Shown here: one piece after another, positions 50,490-63,782 of the stretch
Position numbering within the stretch: position 1 is the first letter of the stretch
Layout of the letters: each line of letters opens with the position of its first letter
From: Thiorhodovibrio winogradskyi
GTDB lineage: Bacteria; Pseudomonadota; Gammaproteobacteria; Chromatiales; Chromatiaceae
NCBI RefSeq assembly: GCF_036208045.1
Contig: NZ_CP121472.1
Location: forward strand, 4,475,531-4,539,530
Length of the DNA stretch: 64,000 bases
Direction of reading: 5' to 3'
The notes under the pieces: generated by a model
What the model was told of the DNA's origin: nothing
The model's database searches: none
What the model saw: the letters and a program-made list of their open reading frames with translations, nothing else
Position numbers and translations under genes: made by a program

Positions 50490-51587
50490 ATGTCCCCATC
50501 CGCATCCCAGCGCGTTCTGGTCGGGCTCTCGGGCGGCGTTGATTCCGCCATCGCCGCCCATCTGCTGATCGAGCAAGGCTATCGCATCGAAGCGCTCTTC
50601 ATGAAGAATTGGGAGGAGGACGACAAGCCAGGCTATTGCGCGGCGGCGCAAGACCTTGCCGATGCCCAGGCGGTGGCCGAGCGGCTCGGCATCCCGCTGC
50701 GCACGGTCAACTTCGCCACCGAGTACTGGGACTTGGTGTTCGAGCGTTTCCTCGCCGAATACCGCGCCCTGCGCACGCCGAATCCTGACATCCTGTGCAA
50801 CAGCGAGATCAAGTTCCGCGCCTTTCTCGACCATGCCCTGAGCCTGGGCGCCGATTGGATCGCCACCGGCCACTATGCGCGCGTGACCCGTGAGAACGGC
50901 AAAGCACGCTTGCGCCTGGCCCGGGATGGCAACAAGGACCAGACCTACTTCCTGCATCGGCTCGATCAAGCCCAGCTTGGACGGGCGCTCTTTCCGCTCG
51001 CCGAAAAGACCAAGCCGGAGGTCCGGGCGCTGGCGCGGCAACTGGGCCTTGCCAATGCCGGCAAAAAAGACAGCACCGGCATTTGTTTCATCGGCGAGCG
51101 CCGTTTCGCCGATTTTCTTGCCCGCTACCTGCCGCGCGAGCCGGGTCCCATCGAAACGCCCGAGGGCCAGGTGCTAGGCGAACATCAGGGGCTGGCTTAT
51201 TACACCATCGGCCAGCGTCAGGGGCTTGGCATCGGTGGCCAGGCGGGTGCCGCCGAGGCACCCTGGTTTGTTGCCGCCAAGGAGCCCGCGCGCAATGCCC
51301 TGATTGTGGTGCAGGGCGGCGACCATCCGCTGCTGTTCGCGCGCGGGCTGAGCGGCGAGCAACCGCACTGGATCAGCGGCGAACCACCGGCGCCGGCGCC
51401 GCTCGACTGCCTGTGCCGTCTGCGCCATCGCCAGCCGCTGCAAGCCTGCACCCTACTCGAGTACGATAGGCATGGCTGCCAGCTGCGTTTTGCCGTCCCC
51501 CAGCGCGCGGTGACACCCGGGCAGTCGGTTGTTTTTTATCGCCGCGACCAATGCCTTGGAGGCTGTATCATCGCGGCGGCAGGCTGA
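50490..51587 (+). CDS. mnmA: tRNA-specific 2-thiouridylase MnmA
   Basis: A 365-residue enzyme. The PP-loop [15 protein letters not shown] is at the start; catalytic cysteines are in [12 protein letters not shown] and [12 protein letters not shown]. It adds the 2-thio group to U34 of Lys, Glu and Gln tRNAs using sulfur from the Tus relay. Downstream is hflD, with acnA and a toxin-antitoxin pair before purB, versus mnmA-hflD-purB in E. coli. Confidence 0.95.
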   Translation: MSPSASQRVLVGLSGGVDSAIAAHLLIEQGYRIEALFMKNWEEDDKPGYCAAAQDLADAQAVAERLGIPLRTVNFATEYWDLVFERFLAEYRALRTPNPDILCNSEIKFRAFLDHALSLGADWIATGHYARVTRENGKARLRLARDGNKDQTYFLHRLDQAQLGRALFPLAEKTKPEVRALARQLGLANAGKKDSTGICFIGERRFADFLARYLPREPGPIETPEGQVLGEHQGLAYYTIGQRQGLGIGGQAGAAEAPWFVAAKEPARNALIVVQGGDHPLLFARGLSGEQPHWISGEPPAPAPLDCLCRLRHRQPLQACTLLEYDRHGCQLRFAVPQRAVTPGQSVVFYRRDQCLGGCIIAAAG

Positions 51588-51750
51588 ATCCGGCCAGGTT
51601 CAGCCAATCCCGTCGAAGCAAAACAAGGCTGCCTAAGGGCGCATCAATTCTACCCTCTAGGTGAATCAATCCGCCTTTACTGGCCACACATAAGGTTTTT
51701 GTTGGACATTGCCTAACCACGAACAACTAGCCACTAGCCACTTCTTGCCA

Positions 51751-52392
51751 ATGGAACATAACGATACCGAGCGGGTCATCGCCCTGGCCGGCCTGCACCA
51801 GGTTGCCCACTGCGTCCAATTCATTGCCAATCGCGGCTTGATGGATGCCGAACCCATGGAGCCCTGCATCCATAGCCTGTTTCAGTTCGACGCGCCAGAC
51901 ACGCCCTCGGTCTATGGCCCGCCGGGCGCGGTGGCCCTGGGCATGCGCGCGCTGATTGGCCAGATCACCGGGCAACCGAGTCGCGACCTGGAGATGACCC
52001 GTTATCTGGTCAGCCTGCTCAAACACGGCCGCACACTGAGCGAGAACCCGGAAGTGCTAAGACGCATTGGGATTGGCATCGAGATCGCGGATGCCAAGCA
52101 CCGTCAGGGTATCAGCCAGGGCAGCTTGCTGGCCCCCGAGCTGCTCGCCTCCCTGGCCGCGCTCTACAGCGAAAATATCAGCGCGCTGGAGCCACGCATT
52201 CTGGTGCGCGGCAATCCGCTGTATTTGAAAAACAGCGAGAATCAGGACCGCATCCGCGCCCTGCTGCTGGCCGGTATCCGCTCGGCCATTCTGTGGCAGC
52301 AGCTCGGCGGCACCCGCTGGCAAATTCTGTTTGGGCGCAAACGCTTGCTGGACGCCGCGCGCGATTATCTGACACGCCACCAGAATGCCTGA
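51751..52392 (+). CDS. hflD: High frequency lysogenisation protein HflD homologue
   Basis: A 213-residue HflD-family protein: ERVIALAGLHQVAHCVQFIA near the start and IRSAILWQQLGGTRWQILFG near the end, as in E. coli HflD (about 213 residues). In E. coli it is a membrane-associated protein that affects lambda CII stability. ATG 51751 is preferred over TTG 51709 by length. The gene follows mnmA as in other gammaproteobacteria, with a small tagged repeat (ACTAGCCACTAGCCAC) in the gap. Confidence 0.88.
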   Translation: MEHNDTERVIALAGLHQVAHCVQFIANRGLMDAEPMEPCIHSLFQFDAPDTPSVYGPPGAVALGMRALIGQITGQPSRDLEMTRYLVSLLKHGRTLSENPEVLRRIGIGIEIADAKHRQGISQGSLLAPELLASLAALYSENISALEPRILVRGNPLYLKNSENQDRIRALLLAGIRSAILWQQLGGTRWQILFGRKRLLDAARDYLTRHQNA

Positions 52393-52567
52393 GTGGTTGC
52401 CAATCCACCCCGACCTATCCTAAAGGGCTCTCACTGAGCTTCCACCGGGGCCCCACCGGACTGCTTATCCTTTTCTCGCCGCGTCCTGGCGACTAGAATC
52501 CCCTTACTCCAATCCATCTATTCTGCAATCCATTCGGTTCGCCGCCAACACCGCCGGAAATTACCTC

Positions 52568-55234
<2,667 letters not shown>

Positions 55235-55350
55235 GGTTCACATCGCTTTTTGCCTCAGCGGGATCGCTTCTCTCTGAGACTCATGAAAACCATCTCCTAA
55301 TTAATGCCCATTAAACCGCATTCGAGAAGAACGCGGGGGAAACGCGACTC

Positions 55351-55593
55351 ATGACAATCCCGCTTCTGGATCAGGTCCGACAGCTCAATGTGGAAGATCA
55401 GCTCGAGCTTGTTGAAGCGCTTTGGAATGAGATCTCCAGCCGCAACGCGGCTCCACCGCCAACGGATGCGCAAATTGCCGAGCTTGATCGACGTTTAGCC
55501 GAGCATGATGCCAATCCAGACGATATTGTTCCCTGGCAACAGGTCAAGGCGGAAGCACTGACAAGCATCAAGGAATCACGGATCAGGGAATGA
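55351..55593 (+). CDS. Addiction-module antitoxin-like protein (RelB/TIGR02574 type)
   Basis: An 80-residue acidic protein: TIPLLDQVRQLNVEDQLELV and EALWNEISSR, the pattern of small antitoxins with an N-terminal helix pair and a flexible tail (VKAEALTSIKESRIRE) that wraps the toxin. Its stop overlaps the start of the toxin gene (ATGA). It probably represses its own promoter. Confidence 0.83.
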   Translation: MTIPLLDQVRQLNVEDQLELVEALWNEISSRNAAPPPTDAQIAELDRRLAEHDANPDDIVPWQQVKAEALTSIKESRIRE

Positions 55594-55886
55594 AGTTGCC
55601 GGTTGACTTTCTTCGGGCGGCGCGACGGGAACTCGTTGAAGCCGCCATCTGGTATGAGAATCAACACGCAAATCTCGGTACCGACTTTATTCTGGAAATC
55701 GACCGCTGTCTTGGCGTCATCGCCGAGCAACCGGAGCTGTTCGCCCTGACACATAAAGATGTCCGCCGCATTACAGTGAAGCGATTCCCCTACAGCATCT
55801 ATTTCCGCACGACAGCCGAACGCATTCTTGTCCTCGCGGTTTTTCATCACCGCCGTTCCCCAGCAGTCTGGCAGCGCAGGATATAA
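55590..55886 (+). CDS. RelE/ParE-type toxin
   Basis: A 98-residue protein: FLRAARRELVEAAIWYENQH and RRITVKRFPYSIYFRTTAER, ending with a basic tail (FHHRRSPAVWQRR), the RelE/ParE fold. ParE types poison gyrase and RelE types cut mRNA at ribosomes; the sequence alone does not separate them. It is coupled to its antitoxin by a 4-base overlap and sits just before purB. Confidence 0.85.
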   Translation: MKLPVDFLRAARRELVEAAIWYENQHANLGTDFILEIDRCLGVIAEQPELFALTHKDVRRITVKRFPYSIYFRTTAERILVLAVFHHRRSPAVWQRRI

Positions 55887-57275
<1,389 letters not shown>

Positions 57276-57385
57276 GGCTCATGGTGAGGCAGCATCCCAA
57301 AGGTTGAAACCACCATTTTTTGGCAAACTTTGTGCGGCTGAGCACCATCACGCTCGTTTCTTCTCGGCACTTTGCGATCCCCATA

Positions 57386-57421
57386 AAAAAAGCCGACCGG
57401 CAAGTGCCGGTCGGCTTTTTC
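57386..57421 (+). terminator. Rho-independent terminator after purB
   Basis: Perfect 11-bp stem GCCGACCGGCA / TGCCGGTCGGC (57392-57402 and 57405-57415) with an A-tract before and a T-tract after. It can serve both purB and the minus-strand ompA-like gene that ends at 57480. Confidence 0.9.
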
Positions 57422-57479
57422 TTATCTGATGAACTCCTGTTGTGCAGAAGCGATCAGTTTGCCTGATTCGCTTTCCTAA

Positions 57480-58061
57480 TCAGTTTGCTTGGGAATGAAT
57501 GACCACACGACGCTGCATGACTGAGTCAGCCGGGTACTCGGGAAGCAACTCCAGCTTGCCGCGGCTCTCGGCCGGAGCAATGCTGCTAGCAGGCAGACCC
57601 TGGTCGATCATGTGATTGCGCACGGCAGTGGCACGACGCATGCCAAGGCCATAGTTATAAGCTTGGCTGCCAACAACGTCAGTATGACCAACAACAGTCA
57701 GATACTCTTGCGCGGGAGTCGCCTTCACGTTGGCGATATAGTCATCAAGGCGAGCAACCTCATCGCGGTTAACGACATTTGCCATGTGGTACTTATCGAA
57801 CTCGAAGTTCAGACGCAGAGTGAACTCTTCTGGCACGACGACGTCATCACATGGCGGCAGATTGGTCGGACCATCGGGATAGGCACTCTGCCAGCACTCG
57901 CCATAGCTGTTCGCCCACAGTTGGCCATCTGGCAGGCTCACGTCGCCCTTTGCGTACCAGTAGGTTTCTTCCTTGTCCATCGCGATGGCAGGCAGCGCGG
58001 TCAGAGACAGGGCTAGGGCAGCCGCCCCTGCGGTACGGGTCAGTTGAGTCATATGAAACAT
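57480..58061 (-). CDS. OmpA-like outer-membrane/periplasmic protein 1
   Basis: A 193-residue protein with a signal peptide (TAGAAALALSLTALPAIAMD) and an OmpA-C domain: LRLNFEFDKYHMANVVNRDE, then VVGHTDVVGSQAYNYGLGMR with the Asp and Arg that bind diaminopimelate in peptidoglycan. There is no beta-barrel; the N-terminal half is a short segment with WANSYGECWQS and PPCDD. ATG 58061 has GAGG eight bases upstream. A paralogue follows upstream on the same strand. Confidence 0.85.
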   Translation of the reverse strand: MFHMTQLTRTAGAAALALSLTALPAIAMDKEETYWYAKGDVSLPDGQLWANSYGECWQSAYPDGPTNLPPCDDVVVPEEFTLRLNFEFDKYHMANVVNRDEVARLDDYIANVKATPAQEYLTVVGHTDVVGSQAYNYGLGMRRATAVRNHMIDQGLPASSIAPAESRGKLELLPEYPADSVMQRRVVIHSQAN

Positions 58062-58098
58062 GGGTTTTTCCTCTCTTTCTTCAGTTAACAATGAGTTT

Positions 58099-58146
58099 TG
58101 ACTTAGGGATTGACTTCTGGGATTGACTTCTGGGATTGAGTCTAGG
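58099..58146. repeat. 13-bp direct repeats in ompA leader
   Basis: TGACTTCTGGGAT occurs twice in tandem (58111-58136), with degenerate copies on either side, in the leader of the first OmpA-like gene. It may affect expression by copy-number change. Confidence 0.8.
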
Positions 58147-58206
58147 CAGCCATCAGACGACCCACGGCGCATGCTGGATCACTGATTACGCCAACAGTGA
58201 TATCCA

Positions 58207-58824
58207 CTACTGAATATCAACATCAACAGGCCGACCGCCCTCGGTATAAAACCGCGTTCGGATCTCGATACGACGGTTTCGGGCACGTCCGGCGTCGTTA
58301 TCGTTTGTGGCTATGGGCTCGAGCTTACCTGCACTGCGGGTCAGCATGCGACTTGTGGGAATACCAAGACTGGCAAGGTAGTCCTTAGTTGACTCGGCAC
58401 GACGCAGCCCGAGTTTGTAGTTGAACTCCTGGCTGCCAACGCTATCGGTATGACCGACAATAGTCAGCATTTCATCGCCGCTACTCTCACGCACGGCGCG
58501 CGCGATACCATCAAGCGCCACCGCCATTTCTGGCTTGATAGCCGCGCTGTTAAAATCGAATTCGTCGTTCGTCAACTCAATCGTGAGACTTTTGATGATC
58601 TCTGCCGCCGCGCAAGGCGCCACATCGCTTGGCCCAGACTGACTCTGCCAACACTCGCCAGAGGAGTTGGTCCAACCAGTGCCAGCTGGCCCGGACCAAA
58701 AATGTTCCATCACGTCCGCGCGCACGGTTGATGAAGCGGCAGCGGTCAGTAACAGGTTCAGCATCGCCGCCGCGATCACTCCGGCAAGAGCGGTAAACCG
58801 CTTGTGATTCGAGTCAGAACGCAT
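58207..58824 (-). CDS. OmpA-like outer-membrane/periplasmic protein 2
   Basis: A 205-residue paralogue with a long basic signal region (MLNLLLTAAASSTVRA) and an OmpA-C domain (NDEFDFNSAAIKPEMAVALD, IVGHTDSVGSQEFNYKLGLR). It shares the N-terminal motif WTNSSGECWQSQSG...PC with the neighbour, which suggests duplication. No barrel is seen, so it is probably a periplasmic peptidoglycan-binding protein. Confidence 0.85.
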   Translation of the reverse strand: MRSDSNHKRFTALAGVIAAAMLNLLLTAAASSTVRADVMEHFWSGPAGTGWTNSSGECWQSQSGPSDVAPCAAAEIIKSLTIELTNDEFDFNSAAIKPEMAVALDGIARAVRESSGDEMLTIVGHTDSVGSQEFNYKLGLRRAESTKDYLASLGIPTSRMLTRSAGKLEPIATNDNDAGRARNRRIEIRTRFYTEGGRPVDVDIQ

Positions 58825-59253
58825 TTAACCCCCCAGCGTTAACGTCTTGCGTGCTACTTAGCCTAGGATGCCCAAAGTAACATTGGGATACAGGTTGGGA
58901 CGAACCTTGAGTCCAACCCTGGGTCCAATGGATGGCTATGGTTGAGTTGGTTGGCGGCAACCCGGTGCGACTTTGTTGATCAGCCACGCTGCTCAAGTAA
59001 CCGCAACGCTTGAGCAGATGTGGCCGGATACGGCAAAATTTGGTGGAACTTAAGCCTTGAACTCCTTCTAGGTGCTCGCGCCTTTTATTGTAGCTGAATT
59101 TATCGCGAAAAGTGCGACCAAATTTTTTTTAGGCGGCAATTTCGCAACTAGAGCTTGACCACGCTTCAGTATGCAACTATAAGATACTGTTTTTTTAGTT
59201 TTTTTATTTTTTGCAGAAAAGCCACAGTTTCTTCCTGCCAACAGAGCGCGACC
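58825..59253. other. Intergenic region, A/T-rich, no gene seen
   Basis: About 430 bases between divergent genes. It becomes A/T-rich from about 59090, with T-runs at about 59188-59212. It should hold the promoters of the EamA and OmpA genes. No RNA gene is recognised. Confidence 0.6.
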
Positions 59254-60207
59254 TTGCCATCCCCCTACTCTCTGTTGCTAGCCGGATTTTTCATTGTCTT
59301 GGGTGAATTCCTGTTTGCCTCCATGGGTGTGAGCATTCGCTTCGTCGCAACACAACTACCAAACGAAGTCATCGTCTTCTTTCGTAATCTGTTCGGCCTG
59401 TTACTCTTGGCACCCTGGCTCGCGCGACACAACCCCCGAGAGCTGTCCACCGGGGTACCAGCCAGAATGCCAGCGAAAATACTGGGCCTGCATCTGCTGC
59501 GCGCTGTCGCGGGTCTGTCCGCCATGTATGCCTTTTATTACGCAATTGCCCACATTGCCCTTGCAGAAGCCATGCTGCTGAAGCTCACCGCCCCCCTTTT
59601 CATCCCCTTGATCGCCTTTCTGTGGCTACGCGAAGAACTCACTCCGCTGATCTGGATCGCACTCGGCCTCGGCTTTTGCGGCGTGCTGATGATCCTCTCG
59701 CCAGGGGTGCGGGGCGTCTCCACGGTGGCTTTAGTCGGTTTACTCGGCGGGATGTTCGCGGCTCTGGCCAAGGTGACCATCAGACGCCTTTGCCGCAGCG
59801 AGCCCTCGCTCGGGATTGTCTTTTACTTTGCTCTCATTGCAACCATCATCTCGGCCGTACCCCTAAGCTGGAGCTGGCAAATGCCAAGTTCAACGCAGTT
59901 TCCATGGTTGCTTTCCATCGCCGCGCTGGCCACTTTGGGGCAGCTCGCCCTGACCGCTGGCCTGTCACGCGCACCCGCGTCGCGCATGGCGCCCTTCGGC
60001 TATTTCTCGGTCGTCTTCGGTGCTCTGTTCGGATGGCTGATCTGGGCCGAGCCCGTCGGCTGGCGTCTGGTGCTGGGGTCCATCCTCATTGCCGGGGCCG
60101 GCTGGCTGGTTAGCCGGCGACGCGCTTCTCAACCAGCTCGCTCTATCGAGCTTGCGCCGCCCGCGACCAGCACCGCCGCGATGAGAACATCTCTCGACCC
60201 TGATTAG
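59254..60207 (+). CDS. EamA-family (DMT) transporter
   Basis: About 317 residues with ten predicted helices in two EamA halves (LLLAGFFIVLGEFLFASMGV and SRAPASRMAPFGYFSVVFGA). Substrate is unknown; family members export metabolites or amino acids. The start is uncertain: no ATG exists near the front. TTG 59254 is chosen since the sequence before it is A/T-rich and unlike coding DNA; TTG 59155 would add 33 residues. The stop is 16 bases before the GNAT gene. Confidence 0.8.
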   Translation: MPSPYSLLLAGFFIVLGEFLFASMGVSIRFVATQLPNEVIVFFRNLFGLLLLAPWLARHNPRELSTGVPARMPAKILGLHLLRAVAGLSAMYAFYYAIAHIALAEAMLLKLTAPLFIPLIAFLWLREELTPLIWIALGLGFCGVLMILSPGVRGVSTVALVGLLGGMFAALAKVTIRRLCRSEPSLGIVFYFALIATIISAVPLSWSWQMPSSTQFPWLLSIAALATLGQLALTAGLSRAPASRMAPFGYFSVVFGALFGWLIWAEPVGWRLVLGSILIAGAGWLVSRRRASQPARSIELAPPATSTAAMRTSLDPD

Positions 60208-60223
60208 CCAAGTTCCCACAACC

Positions 60224-61195
60224 ATGCCCACTGCTACCTTACCCGAGTATCGTATCGAATACGCCGACTGGCAGCGCCAGGGACGGGAACTGCGCGCGGT
60301 TCGCCAGGCGGTTTTCATCGAGGAACTTAGCGGCGAGGAGACGCGGGAGTGGGATCGCGCCGATACCAAGGCACGGCACCTTCTTGTTCGGGCTGGCGAA
60401 CCGCCGGAAGCCATTGGAACGTTGCGATGGCTGCCGTCCGGTCAGATCGAACGCCTGGCGGTCAAGCCTGCCTGGCGCGGACGCGGGATCGGTAGCGCGC
60501 TGCTCGCGAGTGCCGCACGCGAGTTGCAAAGTCATCGGCGGGTGACGCCATTTGTCTATGCAAACGATAGCACCCAGGCTTTCTTCGCCCGGCTTGGTCT
60601 GATCGCGGAGGATGCGCCTGTTGAACAACAGGGCCAGAGACTCCAACGCATGGTGTTGCAAGCGCCGGAGGCGCTGATCAGCGCCGATCTGCGCGCACGC
60701 CTGCTCGGCGAAACCAGCGGACGCCTGTTTCTGACCCAAAGGGCCCATCTGGCGCTGGCGGTCCGCCAGCTAGCCGCGCAGGCACGGCGGCAAGTGAATC
60801 TGCTCAGTACCGATCTGCAGCCGGACATTTACGATCATCAAGACTTTGTCGAGGCACTACGCTATCTCGCGATTGAACTGCGTGGTCGCCTACCGGTAAA
60901 AATTCTGGTCAGCGACCCCGAGCCCAGTCTGCGCCGAGGACATCGGCTGATTGAACTCGCGCGCTTGCTCAGCTCCGATGTCCAAATCCGCCTGGTACCC
61001 AAGGACTGGGCCGAGTATCGCGATCAATTCCTGCTCTGCGATCAAGATGGCCTGTGTCTGACGCGTCACCAGGACCCGCGTCGGACCCTGGTCGACTTTA
61101 ACTCCGGGGCCGAGACCCGTCGCCTGCGACGGCTGTTTGATCAGATATGGGAGCAGGGCGATATGCATCCCGGATTGCGCCGCCTTTATCTGTGA
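60224..61195 (+). CDS. GNAT acetyltransferase with PLD-like C-terminal domain
   Basis: A 323-residue two-part protein. Residues about 1-150 are a GNAT fold with the acetyl-CoA loop in LAVKPAWRGRGIGSALLASA. Residues about 165-320 (TQRAHLALAVRQLAAQARRQ, LSTDLQPDIYDHQDF, GHRLIELARLLSSDVQIRLV) resemble PLD-type folds used in DUF7931-like proteins, without the catalytic HKD motif. It may bind a nucleic acid or protein and acetylate a partner, but the substrate is unknown. It is likely co-transcribed with the EamA gene. Confidence 0.8.
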   Translation: MPTATLPEYRIEYADWQRQGRELRAVRQAVFIEELSGEETREWDRADTKARHLLVRAGEPPEAIGTLRWLPSGQIERLAVKPAWRGRGIGSALLASAARELQSHRRVTPFVYANDSTQAFFARLGLIAEDAPVEQQGQRLQRMVLQAPEALISADLRARLLGETSGRLFLTQRAHLALAVRQLAAQARRQVNLLSTDLQPDIYDHQDFVEALRYLAIELRGRLPVKILVSDPEPSLRRGHRLIELARLLSSDVQIRLVPKDWAEYRDQFLLCDQDGLCLTRHQDPRRTLVDFNSGAETRRLRRLFDQIWEQGDMHPGLRRLYL

Positions 61196-61275
61196 CCCTT
61201 TATCTGTGACCCTACATCTGATACTTGGTACGATGGTCTCTTTTAGTAAGACATCGGTGGCAAGACTCAGCAACG

Positions 61276-63192
61276 TCAGGAATCAGCCGCATCCATCCAA
61301 CAGCAAACCCAGCCAGGCGGCCACTCGGAGAGCCGGTCGCTCCAGGAGTCGGACGAGGACTCGATCTCTTGCCTGACGGGCTGCTCATAAATCGGCGTGA
61401 TTCGGTCCCGATCCGGCTCGACTGGCCAGGCTGCCTGCCCGCTATGCTCCCGTCCAATCGGCTCCAACCCCAAATTCACGCTCAGATGCAAGCGTTCGCC
61501 CTGCCGCGTCCGCCAACACCAGGACAGTCCCGCCTCCCCCAGCCGCTGCCAGCGACCGCCATGATGCAACCCTGGCAACAGGGGAAGAATGTGCTCTGCC
61601 CGCAGCCGCAAAAGCTTGGCATGCAGCGCCAGCCGCTCCCGACCTGCTGAACGCTCGCGTTCCGACCAGTCCAGGCGGGAGGCCAGAAAGCTTTGGGGGT
61701 CGCCCGGCAGCGGGATCTCATGCAATAACCCCGGATCCGAAAATGCCGACTGCGTGGCGAACTCGCGCCGACGCCCCGCGCTCACTTGCTCCATCAGGCT
61801 GGGCTCAAGATCACAAAAAAACAAAAACGGCGTGGTCGCGGCAAATTCCTGCCCCATGAACAGCAAAGGCGGCGCCGGCGCCAAGAGCACCGTGGCCAGA
61901 GCTGCCTCGAAAGACCGCGCCGGGATTAGGTGCTCCAGTCGTTCACCAAACCCTCGGTTACCAATCTGATCATGGTTCTGCAAAAAATTGACAAAGGCGA
62001 TTGGCGGCAAATGAGCACTGGCGGTCCCGCGCACGCGCCCGGCACGAAAGGCCGAGGACTCCCCCTGATAGCAGAAGCCCTCGGCCAAGGACCGCCCCAC
62101 CCGCTCGATGGGAGCATCGGCATAGTCCTGGTAGACGCCGTCGGACTCACCGGTCAGGGCCGCATGCAGGGCATGATGGGCATCATCGTTCCACTGAGCG
62201 GTATAAAAGACGGGCCGACCCTTCCCATCGCGTGCATGGCGACGGGCGTCATTATGGTCGTTTTCCAACACCAGATGAACATGGCGATCAAAACCCACCA
62301 CGGATCGCACCCGCGTTGCCAATTCGTCGAGGAAATCGGGCTGGGAGCCGTCGACAATGCGATCAACCGCATCCAGGCGTAACCCATCGAAGCCGTATTC
62401 GAAAATCCAAAATAGTGCGTTGCAAATAAAAAACTCACGCACAGGGGCGGCATGCGGCCCATCGAAATCCATGGCCGCGCCCCAGGGCGTCTGGCGCTCG
62501 GGGTGGAAAAATCCGGGCGCGTAGCAGTGCAGATAATTGCCTTCCGGCCCAAAGTGGTTGTAGACCACATCCACAAAGACCATGAGCCCGCGCTGGTGCG
62601 CGGCCTGCACTAAACGCTTGAGATCGTCCGGCGTGCCATAGCGGCTATCGGGCGCAAACAACAGGGCACCGTCGTAGCCCCAGTTCCAGCGGCCGGGAAA
62701 GTCAGCAAGGGGCATTAGTTCGATGGCCGTGATGCCGAGATCGACCAGATCATCCAGCCGCGCTTCAACACCGGTAAAGTCCCCGGTGGGCGAGAAACTG
62801 CCAACATGCAACTCATAGAAGACGGCCTCCGGCCAAGGACGGCCGCGCCAACGGACATCCTGCCAAGCAAAGGCATGGGCATCCACCACCTGACTGGGTC
62901 CGTGAACATCCAGCGGTTGATAACGCGAAGCAGGGTCGGGCACGCAAAGCCCGTTGTTGAGTTGATAGCAGTAAAGATCGCCGGGTTGAGCGAGATCGGA
63001 GCAGTGACGGTACCAGGCGTCCCGCGTGCGTTCCATAGGGATGAGATGCTCGCGCCCATCGGATGTCAGTCGCAGCAACACCTGGCTGGCCGCCGGCGCC
63101 CACAGTTGAAAGCAAAAGCGTCCTTCTGGGTCGCGCTCGCAGCCAAATGGCATGGACTGGCACCGCCGCACCTGCCGCTGTTGTTCAGTCAA
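61276..63192 (-). CDS. treZ: Malto-oligosyltrehalose trehalohydrolase
   Basis: A 638-residue TreZ of the alpha-amylase family (GH13). An N-terminal beta-sandwich is followed by a TIM barrel with the nucleophile Asp in GLRLDAVDRIVDGS, the acid/base Glu in HLVLENDHNDAR and NFLQNHDQIGNR. It releases trehalose from maltooligosyl-trehalose made by TreY. No treY or glycogen gene is seen here, so partners lie outside the window. Confidence 0.93.
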   Translation of the reverse strand: MTEQQRQVRRCQSMPFGCERDPEGRFCFQLWAPAASQVLLRLTSDGREHLIPMERTRDAWYRHCSDLAQPGDLYCYQLNNGLCVPDPASRYQPLDVHGPSQVVDAHAFAWQDVRWRGRPWPEAVFYELHVGSFSPTGDFTGVEARLDDLVDLGITAIELMPLADFPGRWNWGYDGALLFAPDSRYGTPDDLKRLVQAAHQRGLMVFVDVVYNHFGPEGNYLHCYAPGFFHPERQTPWGAAMDFDGPHAAPVREFFICNALFWIFEYGFDGLRLDAVDRIVDGSQPDFLDELATRVRSVVGFDRHVHLVLENDHNDARRHARDGKGRPVFYTAQWNDDAHHALHAALTGESDGVYQDYADAPIERVGRSLAEGFCYQGESSAFRAGRVRGTASAHLPPIAFVNFLQNHDQIGNRGFGERLEHLIPARSFEAALATVLLAPAPPLLFMGQEFAATTPFLFFCDLEPSLMEQVSAGRRREFATQSAFSDPGLLHEIPLPGDPQSFLASRLDWSERERSAGRERLALHAKLLRLRAEHILPLLPGLHHGGRWQRLGEAGLSWCWRTRQGERLHLSVNLGLEPIGREHSGQAAWPVEPDRDRITPIYEQPVRQEIESSSDSWSDRLSEWPPGWVCCWMDAADS

Positions 63193-63254
63193 GCCCAGTT
63201 TCCTTGCCGTGAAACAGCGGCGTCATCCGCGAGGCTGGTGCCTCTGCAAGGCCA

Positions 63255-63782
63255 TTAGAGCTCTGCCTCAAGCTCCGGGACCACTGACATTTCGGTTTCA
63301 GCTGTCACTGGCATGGCGAGATTACGTTCGGCAGCAGGGGCGCTGGCCGGACCGGACGTGGCTTTCTTGAGGCCGCAATCTCCGGCAAGACAGTTGTTAA
63401 ACTCGGCAATCACGCAGCCAATGGCGGGCACATTGCCATCGGCGGCTGGATGCAGCCGAAATACCCTATCAATATATTCATCGTTGGAGATTTCGCCACG
63501 ATAGAACTCACGCGTCAGGGCGCGAAAGGCTTGGTTGCTCTCGAGCAGCGTGCCGAGGCGCTGATCTCCAACGCTATCATTGCCGCAAAAGTGTTGAATG
63601 CGCGCCAATGCCTTTTGCTCTGAAACGCCGCTGAAGCGCGCTCCCGGCCCCGCGTCAAACAAATAGGGTCCATCGCCCGACGCGCACCCGATGAGCATCA
63701 GGGACAGAAACACCGCCGCCGCGGAGATCATCCGACGCGGCACAAGCGAGCATGAAAGCAGCCGGCGTGAAAAAGTGAACAT
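63255..63782 (-). CDS. Lipoprotein of unknown function
   Basis: A 175-residue protein with a lipoprotein signal (MISAAAVFLSLMLIGC, cut before Cys). The mature part has two CysxxxCys-like features (AIGCVIAEFNNCLAGDCGLK) and an AEEA-type C-terminus. I do not recognise the family. ATG 63782 is chosen because AGGAG lies about six bases upstream; the frame is open further upstream. The 218 bases after it to the window edge show no gene. Confidence 0.7.
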   Translation of the reverse strand: MFTFSRRLLSCSLVPRRMISAAAVFLSLMLIGCASGDGPYLFDAGPGARFSGVSEQKALARIQHFCGNDSVGDQRLGTLLESNQAFRALTREFYRGEISNDEYIDRVFRLHPAADGNVPAIGCVIAEFNNCLAGDCGLKKATSGPASAPAAERNLAMPVTAETEMSVVPELEAEL

